64,000 nt of DNA, taken from Acidobacteriota bacterium. Its GTDB lineage: Bacteria > Acidobacteriota > Terriglobia > Terriglobales > Acidobacteriaceae. A program made the translations under genes and the position numbers. Positions 41,156 through 50,121 of the stretch are shown here, one piece after another. The notes beneath the pieces were generated by a model. It worked only from the letters and a program-made list of their open reading frames with translations. It was not told where the DNA came from and ran no database searches. Position 1 is the stretch's first letter. Each line of letters begins with the position of its first letter. Location: assembly GCA_018268755.1 (NCBI GenBank), contig JAFDVW010000013.1, positions 124,001 to 188,000 of the forward strand, written 5' to 3'.

Positions 41156-42319
41156 GTGAAGATCACAAAGATATCAACTCATATTGTGAATGCCCGCATG
41201 CGTAATTGGGTGTTCGTCAAAGTGGAGACCGACCAGCCCGGACTGCACGGTTGGGGGGAAGCCACCCTCGAGTGGAAGACGAAAGGTGTGGTTGGTTCTA
41301 TTGAGGACCTCTCTGTTTTGTTGATTGGCCAGGACCCGCGAAGAGTCGAGCACCTTTGGCAGGTGATGCACCGTCAATATTTCTGGCGCGGCGGAATCAC
41401 CAACTTCAGCGCTATCAGCGGAATCGATCAGGCGCTTTGGGACATTAAGGGCAAAGAAATCGGCAAACCGGTATGTGAACTTTTGGGCGGCCCGGTCCGA
41501 AATTCTATGCGCCTGTATGACCATTTGGGCGGCGGCAGTTTGGAAGGCATGTATAAAACTGCAGAACCTGAAGAGTTTGCGGAACGTATTCTGGAAAGCG
41601 TTGCCAGGGGGTTTACCGCAGTTAAAGCCATGCCGGTTCCTGTCAGCGAACTGATCGAAAGCGCGGATGTGCTGCGGCATTCGGCTCGGTGTGTGGAAGC
41701 CATGCGCAAAGCCGCCGGCGACAAGATCGACATTATGCTTGACCTGCATGCTCGCACGACGGCGGCGGCGGCCATTCAATTCGGGAAGATGCTGGCAGAT
41801 TACAACCTTTATTGGTATGAGGAGCCATGCTGGCCGGAAAATGTGGACGCCTTGGTGGAAGTAGCGCGGGCTTTGCCGTTTCCCATTGCCACCGGAGAGC
41901 GGCTGACGGGGCGTTGGGAATTTATCCCCATTTTTGAGAAACGCGCCTGTTCCATTGTGCAGCCGGATGTTTCGCATTGCGGCGGAATCAGTGAAGCCCG
42001 CCGTATCGCTGCCATGGCGGAAGCCTATGGCATGTCGGTCGCGTGCCACAATCCGCAGGGCCCGGTCAGCACGGCCTCCTCTTTGCAGGTGGCGTTTGCG
42101 ACCCCGAATTATCTGATTCAGGAAGTCGTGAGGCTGGACGTTCCGTGGCGTGACGATGTGGTTGTAGAGCCGTCAAACCTGGATACCGGTTGCGTCACAG
42201 CCCCTACCGCCCCAGGTTTGGGCATCGAAATCAACGAGAAGGAGGCGGCCAAACATCCTTTCCAGCCCGAAGTCCCCATGGCGTATTTCCGCAAAGACGG
42301 CTCGGTTGCGGACTGGTAG
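41156..42319 (+). CDS. Enolase-superfamily sugar-acid dehydratase, D-galactonate-dehydratase-like
   Basis: A 387-residue mandelate-racemase/enolase-superfamily protein. The catalytic residues can be placed: K157 in VKAMP, D196 and H198 in DLHAR, E222 in YEEPC, E248 in TGERLTG and H298 in CHNPQGP. The D, D+2, D+26, D+52, D+102 spacing equals that of E. coli galactonate dehydratase (D183, H185, E209, E235, H285), so three acidic metal ligands and two His acid/base residues are present. It should convert a sugar acid to its 2-keto-3-deoxy acid. The start is GTG at 41156. The true substrate may be D-galactonate or a relative. The RraA-like aldolase at 31157 could act next. Confidence 0.87.
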   Translation: MKITKISTHIVNARMRNWVFVKVETDQPGLHGWGEATLEWKTKGVVGSIEDLSVLLIGQDPRRVEHLWQVMHRQYFWRGGITNFSAISGIDQALWDIKGKEIGKPVCELLGGPVRNSMRLYDHLGGGSLEGMYKTAEPEEFAERILESVARGFTAVKAMPVPVSELIESADVLRHSARCVEAMRKAAGDKIDIMLDLHARTTAAAAIQFGKMLADYNLYWYEEPCWPENVDALVEVARALPFPIATGERLTGRWEFIPIFEKRACSIVQPDVSHCGGISEARRIAAMAEAYGMSVACHNPQGPVSTASSLQVAFATPNYLIQEVVRLDVPWRDDVVVEPSNLDTGCVTAPTAPGLGIEINEKEAAKHPFQPEVPMAYFRKDGSVADW

Positions 42320-42522
42320 GGATTTGGGTCGCGGGGGTAGGGAGGGTTTTTCTCGCAGTGATATTTTCCCTGCTCCTACCGGGAGTGTGTTTGACCTGAG
42401 CTGCCAATGGCGCCACTCACGCGATCTGACGATCACTCCCCATGTCTAACATTTGGGGAGGCATGAAACCTCCAGCAGGCACCCTGTTGCCACTCTGGCA
42501 AGAGGCAACGCACCGTTGAAGA

Positions 42523-43671
42523 TCACGACGATGCCGGTAGATTGGCGACCTCCTGAAACGCGGCGCGGAACTTGAGCATCTCCTCGCGGGTGCCGATGGT
42601 GATACGCACCCATGTGGGCAGCGCCGGCCAGGACCGGCCGATGAATACTTTACGGTCCGACATGAGGTCCATGGTTTCCTGGGCGGGCCGTTTGCCATCC
42701 ACCAGGAAGCAGTTGGTGGCCGAGGGAATAAAGGAATAGTTATTTTGGCGCAGCCAGTGGAAGGTTTCCTGGCGGATGTCGGCCACGATCTTGCGGCGCT
42801 GCGGGACGAGCGTGGGATCATCCAGGCTTGCTTTGGCGGCCACGGCGGCGGTAATGGGCACCAGGACCTTCCCGAAGTTCTTCAATTTTGCCAGCAGGTC
42901 AGGCCGGCCAATCACAAAACCGCAGCGCAACCCCGCCATTCCATAGATCTTGGAGAAGGTCCGCAGAACAATAACGTCTTTGTCCTGGGCAACCAGACCA
43001 ATGGCCGACTTCTCATTTGTGTAGTGAATGTAAGCTTCATCCACAAGCACTACGGCGTCCTGAGGCTTGTGGGCCAAGGCATATTCGATGGCTTCGTAAG
43101 AAGTCACGGTGCCGGTGGGATTATTGGGATTGCAGATATAGATGACTCCGGCGTCCGGAGCCTGCGCGATCATGGCCCTCACATCATGCTCATGATTGGC
43201 AGTGAGCGGGACCTGCACCACTCGTGCCCCCGCCGCTTCCGCCGCACGAAAGGCCGCTTCGTACCCCGGGTCCGCCGTCACCAGACTTCTTTTTGGCGAA
43301 GTATAGGACAGGATGGAATAATTCAAAGGCTCATTGGAGCCGGGATAGGTCACGACGTATTCCGGCTTTAGGCCTTCCTGTTCGGCGAAGGTTCTGACCA
43401 GCTCGGTGGTGAAATAGCGATAGTAGCGGCCTCCGCTGGCCACGACATTTTGCGCGGCGGCGGTGGCGGCGGGAGAGGGGCCCAGAGGATTTTCATTGGC
43501 GTCCAGATATACCCCGCCGCTTACCGGCGGGCCCGCTGCCTTGTCCTTTCCCCGCCATTGTGCCGCCAGTTCTTGCTCCGTAAGCAAGGGGATGCTCAAA
43601 GCACCCGCGGAAACGGCCATCCACTGCATGAAAGAACGACGAGACGGCTTGTGGGGCAGGACTACGGCCAT
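42523..43671 (-). CDS. Tat-exported PLP aminotransferase, HisC-like
   Basis: A 382-residue fold-type I aminotransferase resembling histidinol-phosphate aminotransferase: YLDANENPLGPSP, ICNPNNPTGTVTS, VLVDEAYIHYT and the PLP lysine region RTFSKIYGMAGLRCGF. Unlike housekeeping HisC, it begins with a twin-arginine leader (PSRRSFMQWMAVSAGAL), so it should be folded with PLP and exported. GGAGAAAG precedes the ATG. It is the last gene of the operon that starts with the NTF2-like gene and follows a Tat-exported FAD oxidoreductase. Periplasmic transamination is unusual; a racemase-like or oxidative role on amino acids is possible. Confidence 0.85.
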   Translation of the reverse strand: MAVVLPHKPSRRSFMQWMAVSAGALSIPLLTEQELAAQWRGKDKAAGPPVSGGVYLDANENPLGPSPAATAAAQNVVASGGRYYRYFTTELVRTFAEQEGLKPEYVVTYPGSNEPLNYSILSYTSPKRSLVTADPGYEAAFRAAEAAGARVVQVPLTANHEHDVRAMIAQAPDAGVIYICNPNNPTGTVTSYEAIEYALAHKPQDAVVLVDEAYIHYTNEKSAIGLVAQDKDVIVLRTFSKIYGMAGLRCGFVIGRPDLLAKLKNFGKVLVPITAAVAAKASLDDPTLVPQRRKIVADIRQETFHWLRQNNYSFIPSATNCFLVDGKRPAQETMDLMSDRKVFIGRSWPALPTWVRITIGTREEMLKFRAAFQEVANLPASS

Positions 43672-43725
43672 AAACTTTCTCCTGAAAGGGATTTATTTCT
43701 TGCTCAAACCATCAGCATTTCACGG

Positions 43726-44895
43726 CTAGCCCCGGGCGAAACGCGCGGGGCGATAAGGCTGCAATACATCCACGGAGATCCGGTCCAGGACCTCGAGGCT
43801 GACAAACTGCCCGATGACGGGAGCGAGGGTCACGCCGCTGTGGGTGGCCGCGATGTAGAGATTGCGCACGTTCTCGTCAAAGCCCAGGATGGGGAAGCCG
43901 TCCTTCGGCAACACGCGGGAGCCGGTAGTGACCCGCGCGACCTGGACTCCACGCAGCTTGGGCACAAAGCGGGCGGCATTCTCCAGCAGGGCCTGGCCCT
44001 GCGATTTGTCGTTGGGGAACTCCTGCGTCTTGCCTTCAAAAGTGCCGCTGGTGATGATGCTGCCGTCGGAATTCTGCCGGATGGAAGCGCCCGGCGCGAA
44101 GACCACGCGGTCGAGCAGCGCCGGCAAGGGAGCGGTGTGGGCCAGCACGCCGGTAGAGGTAGAAAGAGGTACCTCCGCGCCCGCGCCTTTGGCCAAAGGC
44201 GGCGTGCCAATGCCCGCTGCCAGAATAAAGAGGTCCGCCTCAATTCTGCCGCGAGTGGTTTGCAGCGCACGCAAACGGCCGTCGGCCAAATCCAGACCGG
44301 TGACTTCGACGGGATAGTCCACCGTCGCGCCAAACTCGCGGGCCTTGCGCAACAAAAGGTTGACGGCCTGTACCGGGTCCACGGCGGCGTCTTCTTTATA
44401 GAAGGCGGCCGCGCCTACCGGGCCCGGGGAGACCTGCGGCGCCAGACGATGCAGATCTTCCTCATCGATTTGCCAAGCGTCGTATCCCCATTGCTGGTAT
44501 TGATGCAGCGTGGTCAGGAGCTTTTCCGAACCTTCTCCCGCCGCGCGCCACTCCACCGCCCCGCCCCACTGTACCTGAAGCTCCGGTCCCAGTTCCTGTT
44601 GCAGGCGGCGCCATGCTTGAATGCCCAGATGGTTGAGCTCGTAGTAGGGTCGCGGTTGCTTGTGCGAGGCGTTGATGTAGGCGAAGGAATCGGCGGTAGT
44701 CCCGCTGGCCGGGGCCTTCTTCTCCAGCACGGTCACCTTTGCCCCCCGTTTAGCGAGGTGGTATGCGATCGAGGAACCAAGGATTCCCGCGCCCACAACC
44801 ACAACGCGGTCTCCGCCCGCCGCCCACAAGGAGCGCAGAGGAACGGCCATGGCACCCGCACTGATTGCCTGTAAAAAGCGACGACGGTTCATCAT
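43726..44895 (-). CDS. Tat-exported FAD-dependent amino-acid oxidoreductase (DAO family)
   Basis: A 389-residue flavoprotein with a Tat leader (MNRRRFLQAISAGAMAV). The dinucleotide site is VVVVGAGILGSSIAYHLAKRG. The DAO family pattern continues with DSFAYINASHKQPRP, a substrate domain and the closing segment LYIAATHSGVTLAPVIG, where FAD is contacted. It most resembles D-amino-acid dehydrogenases/glycine oxidases. Electrons probably leave through the quinone pool or the tetraheme cytochrome encoded two genes upstream. GGAGGAG precedes the ATG. The substrate is likely an amino acid released by the operon's dipeptidase. Confidence 0.87.
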   Translation of the reverse strand: MMNRRRFLQAISAGAMAVPLRSLWAAGGDRVVVVGAGILGSSIAYHLAKRGAKVTVLEKKAPASGTTADSFAYINASHKQPRPYYELNHLGIQAWRRLQQELGPELQVQWGGAVEWRAAGEGSEKLLTTLHQYQQWGYDAWQIDEEDLHRLAPQVSPGPVGAAAFYKEDAAVDPVQAVNLLLRKAREFGATVDYPVEVTGLDLADGRLRALQTTRGRIEADLFILAAGIGTPPLAKGAGAEVPLSTSTGVLAHTAPLPALLDRVVFAPGASIRQNSDGSIITSGTFEGKTQEFPNDKSQGQALLENAARFVPKLRGVQVARVTTGSRVLPKDGFPILGFDENVRNLYIAATHSGVTLAPVIGQFVSLEVLDRISVDVLQPYRPARFARG

Positions 44896-44907
44896 AAAAA
44901 ACTCCTC

Positions 44908-45321
44908 CTAGGCTTCTTCGACAATTTCGTAGGACACGCTGACTTCCGCAGTGGGCCGCAGGGTCGCCGCCACACTGCAATATTTGTGATTGGAGAGCTC
45001 AAGGGCCTGCTGCACCGCAGCTTCCGACAGATTGCGTCCGGTAATGACATGGTGAAGGCGGATGGTGTCATAGCTTCGCGGGGCCTCCTCTCGCCGGGAT
45101 CCCTGGACTTCCACGCGGAATTGTGTGACCTGCTCACGTTTCTTGCGCAGGATGTCCACGACGTCCGAGCCCATACAGCCGCCCACCGCCACTAAGAGCA
45201 GTTCAATTGGGCTGGCGCCCGCGTTGCGCTGCCCGTCGGTCTCCAGGACCACGGCGTGACCACTGGAGCTGACCCCCAGAAAGAAACCATTGCCGGCAAA
45301 GTGCACCGTTGCGTTGGCCAT
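44908..45321 (-). CDS. OsmC-family peroxidase-like protein
   Basis: A 137-residue cytoplasmic protein of the OsmC/Ohr fold. Both characteristic cysteines are present: one in VAVGGCMGSDVVDIL on the central helix and one in NHKYCSVAATL. OsmC proteins reduce organic hydroperoxides by a two-cysteine mechanism. Placed 12 bp before the FAD oxidoreductase gene, it may detoxify peroxides made during amino-acid oxidation. AAAGGAAAG lies upstream of the ATG. Confidence 0.88.
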   Translation of the reverse strand: MANATVHFAGNGFFLGVSSSGHAVVLETDGQRNAGASPIELLLVAVGGCMGSDVVDILRKKREQVTQFRVEVQGSRREEAPRSYDTIRLHHVITGRNLSEAAVQQALELSNHKYCSVAATLRPTAEVSVSYEIVEEA

Positions 45322-45381
45322 AAATTTGTCTTTCCTTTCCTTGCCACGCAGCAGGGCGCAGCGCTTTCAGTTTGTGAAACA

Positions 45382-45762
45382 TCATTCCTGGTGACAGTGC
45401 CGGCAATAGAGCTCGTCGGCCTTATGTCCTTTGTGGCATTCCCTGCATTCGATCTCTCCCTGATGACTGGCATGGGGGTTGGGATCGAGTTGTCTGGTTC
45501 TTTTGGCGACGGCGGCGTACGAGGAGTGGCACTGCAGGCACTGCGCCTGGGTGACTGGTTTCTTCTCCCTTTCGCCGTGACAATGCTCACAGGCCAAACC
45601 CCGAGCCAGGTGGCGGTCCGCGGTAAATTCGCGTTTTGTTTCTGCCTCGGAGCGCGCTCCAGTCCCCAGCGCCAGCAAGAGCAACCCCAACGTCGCCAAG
45701 CGGGAAGTGGACTGGGCCACTTCCCGGAATGGCGTGGAGTTGGTTTTTGTCCAGCGCGCCAA
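45382..45762 (-). CDS. Exported small tetraheme cytochrome c
   Basis: About 126 residues with a hydrophobic leader (LATLGLLLLALGTGA). Four C-x-x-C-H heme sites are seen: CEHCH, CLQCH, CRECH and CRHCH, with additional histidines (DRHLARG, PHASHQG) as axial ligands. This fits the cytochrome c3/c7-like group that carries electrons in the periplasm. The longest frame begins with TTG at 45762, 2 bp after the receptor stop; no ATG precedes the leader, and a GTG 14 codons later is an alternative. It is a plausible electron acceptor for the Tat-exported flavoprotein in the same operon. Confidence 0.82.
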   Translation of the reverse strand: MARWTKTNSTPFREVAQSTSRLATLGLLLLALGTGARSEAETKREFTADRHLARGLACEHCHGEREKKPVTQAQCLQCHSSYAAVAKRTRQLDPNPHASHQGEIECRECHKGHKADELYCRHCHQE

Positions 45763-45764
45763 AC

Positions 45765-48593
45765 TCAGAACTCGAATTTGGCGGAGAGCTGAATGGTGCG
45801 CGCCGAATAAGCCAGGCTGGAATTCTGCGCCGGCTTGCCATAGCTGGCGGAGGTGATCGCCGTCTGATAGCTGCCGTAATTGGCATGGTTCAGAAGGTTG
45901 AAGACCTCAGCTTGCCCGATCAGGCGGAAGCGGTCGGCAAAGGTCAGGCTTTTTGCCAGGCGCGCATCCACACGGTGGATCGGCTCTCCCGTAAATCCGT
46001 TGCGCTTGGTGATCCAATAGGTGGAGTTGACGGGGTTCGCATGGTTATTGCGGGGATCGTTGTAGACGGTCGTGGTGGCCAGATAGGTGCGGTTCTGTCC
46101 GCCATTGCCGAAGGGGCTGCCCGCCGCCGTAGTGGCGAAGGCCGCGCCCGATCCGAAGTGATACAGCAGGCTCAGCTTGAAGCCGCGGGGCAGTTCATAG
46201 CTGCCGTTGGCGTTGAAGGTGTGGCGCTGCGTGCCCGTCTGTCTTCCCCAGCCATCACCAATGTCGTATTGATTATTGGGAACGTAGAAGACGCCGTCGG
46301 TATCGTCCCGCGCATCGGCCAGCGTGTAAGAGCCGGAGACATACAGGTGGTTGGCGAAGCGCCGGCGCACATCGACCAGCAACGCGTCATAGATGGCCCC
46401 GGCCGCGCTGGGCGTGGCAAAACGAAGAATGGACGTGTAGCGCGTGTCGGGACGTCCCACGCTGGGTTTCACGTTATAGCCGGTCGCCGGATCATAGAAT
46501 AGGTTCTGGTCGACACGGATCCATTCGTGGAACGTGCGGTTGTGCACGTAGTCTGCTTTGACCACCCAGTTTGCCCCCAGGGAACGCTGTACGCCGATGG
46601 AGGACTGCCAGGCATAAGGCGTCTGCACGTTCACGTCGAGCAACTGAATGGCTTGCCGTGGCAATGGTGCCGTACCATTCAAGAAGTCCTGCCCAGTGTA
46701 AGGATAAAAAGGATCACTCAGGTTGATGGGCGCGCTGGGAGTGGCATCGATCGAAGCCTGGATCGTGGTCTCGCCATTGAAGAGTTGCTGATCATAGATG
46801 GCGTTGGATTGATGGTCGGCGTAGTAAAGGCCGGCGCCGCCGCGGATGACCGTGGTGTGGTCTCCCAGCAAGTCCCAGGCCAGCCCAATGCGGGGAGCGA
46901 AGTTATGGTTTTCGCTGACCGTGGGCGTCTCGACACCGCTCTTGAGCCGCGGCGCATTTCCCAGCAGCCCCAGGTCATTGTCGTAGCGCAAGCCCAGGTT
47001 CAGGGTCAGGCGCGGCAGAATACGCCAGTCGTCCTGCACCCATGCCCCGACCGAGTTGCGGCGGATGTTAATGTCAAAATTTCCGAAACCCTGCACATAT
47101 GTGTTGGCAATCTGGCTGAGGCCGGTGAGGTTCCACGTCGAAGGATCATTCCATACCGGAAAATACGGCGTGAGGTCGGAAGGCACGCTGCTAAAGGAGG
47201 TCACCGCCCCGCGGGAATACTGCGGATACTTCCCGTAGTACCAGGTATTGAGATACTCGGCCCCGAATTGGATGCTGTGCTTGCCCTTCAGGAGAGAGAC
47301 TCCGTCGCGGATCTGGAAGGTGTTCTGGTCGTGCGGCGAAGGATAGTTGTAGTTTCCGCCCACGGTAATGCTGCCGAAACGGTACTCCTGGCTGTCGACT
47401 ACTTCGTCGTTGGCATAAATGAAAAAGTTGAAGCCAAATTTGAAATCATTCACCAGGTTGCTGCGCTTGCTGTTGGTCCAGGTCAGCAATGAGCTGAGCG
47501 CCTTCAGCGAGTTTTTACCACCTTGGGAGGGATGCGAGGTCCCACTCACCCCGGCCAGCGGACTCTTGAAGGTGAATCCGTTCACCCGCAGGCCAAAGTG
47601 GTTGGACTCGTTGGGTTGGAAATCCAGACGCGCCAGATAAATGTTGGTCGTGTTCTTGGTAGGAACCTGGTAGGTGGTCCCGCCAAACCCTGTCGGCGTG
47701 GTGTAGACCGTGTAAGGGTTACGCTCCCCTTCATAAGACCCGAAGTAAAATAGGCGGTCTTTACGAATGGGGCCGCCTACGGTCCCGCCGTACTGTTGGT
47801 CGGAGTAGGGAAGCACCTTGTGGGCCACCGGGTCGGCCGCGTTGAGCGCATCATTGCGGAAATATCCAAAGGCGCTGCCATGCAGCAAATTGGAGCCTGA
47901 TTTGGTTTCGGCATTGATTTGGGTCGAGCTGGCGCGGCCCTGGGTCACGTCAAAGCGGTTGGTGATGATCTGAAATTCTGCCAGCGCCTCGCGGCTGTAG
48001 CGGGGCTGGCCCACGCCGGAGCTGGCGATGTCCTGGCCGACCTGTTGCCCGTCCACATTGAGCTGATAAGTGCCGTTGTCGGCGCCGGTCAGCAGCGTGT
48101 TGTTGGAAGCATCATTTTTGCTGATGCCGGGCAAAAGCAGGCCCAGTTCCAGCCAGTTCCGGCCGTTGAGCGGCAGGTCGTTCATCTGGCGGGAATCGAT
48201 ATTGCTTCCCACGTCGGAACGGACCGTCGAGACCGCCAAGGCTTCGCTCGACACGTCCACGTTTGTGCTCACGGTGGCCGGGACCAGCTGCCAATCCAAG
48301 GTGACGGACTGCCCCACCAGTACCTCCAGTTTCTTTTGCGCGCGGCCGAAACCACTGGCTTCTATGGTGACGACGTACTCTGCGGCATTCAGAAAAGGAA
48401 GGCTATAAGTGCCGTTTTCATTGCTGCGAGTGGAGGCGGCCCCACCGCCACTCGCTCTTTCAATATGTACCGCGGCATTGGAGACAATGGCGCCGGAGGG
48501 ATCGATGATCCTCCCGGAAATAGATGCCTGCTGCCCGTAGGTCAGGCTGGACAGCAGCACGGTAAAGACAAGAATAAGAATGCGATTCGACAT
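45765..48593 (-). CDS. TonB-dependent receptor, Oar-like, with carboxypeptidase-regulatory domain
   Basis: A 942-residue receptor with a signal peptide (ILILVFTVLLSSLTYG-QQ). The N-terminal regulatory-like domain has ISGRIIDPSGAIVSNAAVHI. The plug has LPLNGRNWLELGLLLPGIS and INAETKSGSNLLHGSAFGY. The barrel ends IQLSAKFEF. It is shorter than the two receptors of the glycan locus. Its position between a dipeptidase gene and genes for amino-acid oxidation suggests a peptide or amino-acid conjugate as ligand. GGGGAGAG precedes the ATG. Confidence 0.9.
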   Translation of the reverse strand: MSNRILILVFTVLLSSLTYGQQASISGRIIDPSGAIVSNAAVHIERASGGGAASTRSNENGTYSLPFLNAAEYVVTIEASGFGRAQKKLEVLVGQSVTLDWQLVPATVSTNVDVSSEALAVSTVRSDVGSNIDSRQMNDLPLNGRNWLELGLLLPGISKNDASNNTLLTGADNGTYQLNVDGQQVGQDIASSGVGQPRYSREALAEFQIITNRFDVTQGRASSTQINAETKSGSNLLHGSAFGYFRNDALNAADPVAHKVLPYSDQQYGGTVGGPIRKDRLFYFGSYEGERNPYTVYTTPTGFGGTTYQVPTKNTTNIYLARLDFQPNESNHFGLRVNGFTFKSPLAGVSGTSHPSQGGKNSLKALSSLLTWTNSKRSNLVNDFKFGFNFFIYANDEVVDSQEYRFGSITVGGNYNYPSPHDQNTFQIRDGVSLLKGKHSIQFGAEYLNTWYYGKYPQYSRGAVTSFSSVPSDLTPYFPVWNDPSTWNLTGLSQIANTYVQGFGNFDINIRRNSVGAWVQDDWRILPRLTLNLGLRYDNDLGLLGNAPRLKSGVETPTVSENHNFAPRIGLAWDLLGDHTTVIRGGAGLYYADHQSNAIYDQQLFNGETTIQASIDATPSAPINLSDPFYPYTGQDFLNGTAPLPRQAIQLLDVNVQTPYAWQSSIGVQRSLGANWVVKADYVHNRTFHEWIRVDQNLFYDPATGYNVKPSVGRPDTRYTSILRFATPSAAGAIYDALLVDVRRRFANHLYVSGSYTLADARDDTDGVFYVPNNQYDIGDGWGRQTGTQRHTFNANGSYELPRGFKLSLLYHFGSGAAFATTAAGSPFGNGGQNRTYLATTTVYNDPRNNHANPVNSTYWITKRNGFTGEPIHRVDARLAKSLTFADRFRLIGQAEVFNLLNHANYGSYQTAITSASYGKPAQNSSLAYSARTIQLSAKFEF

Positions 48594-48650
48594 CTGTTTC
48601 TCTCCCCTTAATAGACCTTGGAATTTCGCAACGCAGCGGGTGCACCCCGG

Positions 48651-49958
48651 CTATTTTTTCTTGGCCAGCTTCTGGGCCTCTCCCCAAACCCGCAGGAAGT
48701 TTTCTCCCCAGAGTTTTTGGATATCGGCCTCGCTGTATCCACGGCGCAGCAATTCCGCCGTGACATTGAGCGACTCGCCCTCGTTGTTCCAGCCGATGAC
48801 GCCGCCGCCATGGTTGAAGTCAGAAGAAATCCCCACGTGATCGACGCCGATCGTCTTCACGGCATAGTCAATCTGGTCCACGAATTGGCTGAGCGTGGCC
48901 TGGGTGGCGGGATCAAGAATGACTTCGTGGACCTTCTTGTTGTATTCCTGGAATTTCTCTTCCGGCAGGATGGTGACGCCGTCCGGTTTGGTCGGCTGCG
49001 AACCGGCAATGGGATACTCGGTGGGCACTCCGTATTGCTGCCGCACCGCGTTGGCTTTCTTTTGCTGCTCCTCGGGCAGAGGACGTACCCAGGAGCTGTA
49101 AGCGGAAATCTGCACCACCCCGCCGTTTTTCTTGATGGCCAGCAGCTCCGCATCGCTGAGATTGCGGGGATGCGGCACAATGCCCTGGACATTGGAGTGG
49201 GTGGCGGCGACCGGCGCCCTGCTCAGACTCAGCACATCATGCAGCCCCTGGCTGGTGAGCTGCGAGACGTCAATCAGGATGCCGAGATCGTTCAGCCGGG
49301 CGACAGCCTGCTTTCCCAGCGGGGAGAGCCCGCCGTGTTCGTTGAGCTTGTCGCCGCGCAAGAGATTGGGCCGCGAGGAATCCGCCCAATCATTGTTTCC
49401 CGCGTGCACAAACCCATAGACACGAACTCCCTTTTTGTACCAGTCGTCGAGCAGCGAAACGTCCTGTCCCAGGGGATAGCTGTTCAGGAAGCTGAGCACG
49501 ATGGCGAACTTGCCTTGGCGCTCAATGCTCCGCACATCCGCCGGGCTATAGGCGACGGCCGCACGCGAGGGATATTGTTTGGCGATGCCGGTAATGATTT
49601 CGTATTTCTGTTCCGCCTTTTTACGGGCGGCTGCGGTGGCCTCCGGGGTACGCGGCCCCTGGGGGACGAAAATCGCGATCGCAGCGCCCTTCAACAGGCC
49701 GCGTTCCGCCTTGGGCAGATCAAATTGGCCCTTGCCGTCGGTCCCGGCGTCGTTTCCGGGTGTACCAAAGTCGAAGGGCACGTCCAGGTGGCTGTCAAAA
49801 GTGACGATCTTCTTCTGAATCGCGCGGGCTTTGTTGAGCAATTCTGTGTCCTGCGTAGACTGCGCCCAGCTCATGGCCGCTGCCAGAAGTGTGCTGAGTA
49901 CGGCGGTGGCGCGTAAAAAGCGATAGAAATACCTGGTGTTGGGATAACTCGAGTGCAT
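48651..49958 (-). CDS. Exported membrane dipeptidase (peptidase M19)
   Basis: A 435-residue zinc dipeptidase with a signal peptide (core ATAVLSTLLAAAMSWA-QS). The binuclear metal site is visible: HLD in TFDSHLDVPFDFG, the bridging region in GVRVYGFVHAGNNDWADSS, histidines in VAATHSNVQGIVPHPRN and the final HVGISSDFNHGGG. M19 enzymes split dipeptides, often with a D-amino acid at the C-terminal position. Coupled to a D-amino-acid-type oxidoreductase, this suggests use of D-containing dipeptides such as peptidoglycan fragments. The ribosome site AGGAGAG lies in a palindrome (49961-49976). Confidence 0.9.
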   Translation of the reverse strand: MHSSYPNTRYFYRFLRATAVLSTLLAAAMSWAQSTQDTELLNKARAIQKKIVTFDSHLDVPFDFGTPGNDAGTDGKGQFDLPKAERGLLKGAAIAIFVPQGPRTPEATAAARKKAEQKYEIITGIAKQYPSRAAVAYSPADVRSIERQGKFAIVLSFLNSYPLGQDVSLLDDWYKKGVRVYGFVHAGNNDWADSSRPNLLRGDKLNEHGGLSPLGKQAVARLNDLGILIDVSQLTSQGLHDVLSLSRAPVAATHSNVQGIVPHPRNLSDAELLAIKKNGGVVQISAYSSWVRPLPEEQQKKANAVRQQYGVPTEYPIAGSQPTKPDGVTILPEEKFQEYNKKVHEVILDPATQATLSQFVDQIDYAVKTIGVDHVGISSDFNHGGGVIGWNNEGESLNVTAELLRRGYSEADIQKLWGENFLRVWGEAQKLAKKK

Positions 49959-49960
49959 GG

Positions 49961-49976
49961 ATCTCTCCTGAGAGAT
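49961..49976. promoter_or_regulatory. Palindrome covering the dipeptidase ribosome site
   Basis: ATCTCTC-CT-GAGAGAT is a perfect 7-bp inverted repeat that contains the AGGAGAG ribosome site of the dipeptidase gene. The 2-nt centre is too short for a stable hairpin alone, so it may be chance or a protein site. Confidence 0.3.
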
Positions 49977-50121
49977 TTGGCTTAAAAGTAAGATTGGCTG
50001 GGACGGTAAGGCACAGGCGCGGCGCGCGCCTGGAACAGCTTCAACAGCTGCGTGGGCAGGGGTAACAACAACACATCGAATTGGAGATGGCGGAGATCAT
50101 GAAAAATATCGTAGGCAAGCG

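Noticed and set aside
45636..46502. Long plus-strand frames opposite the third TonB receptor and the cytochrome
   Set aside because: These frames mirror the codon bias of the receptor on the other strand and have no domain content.
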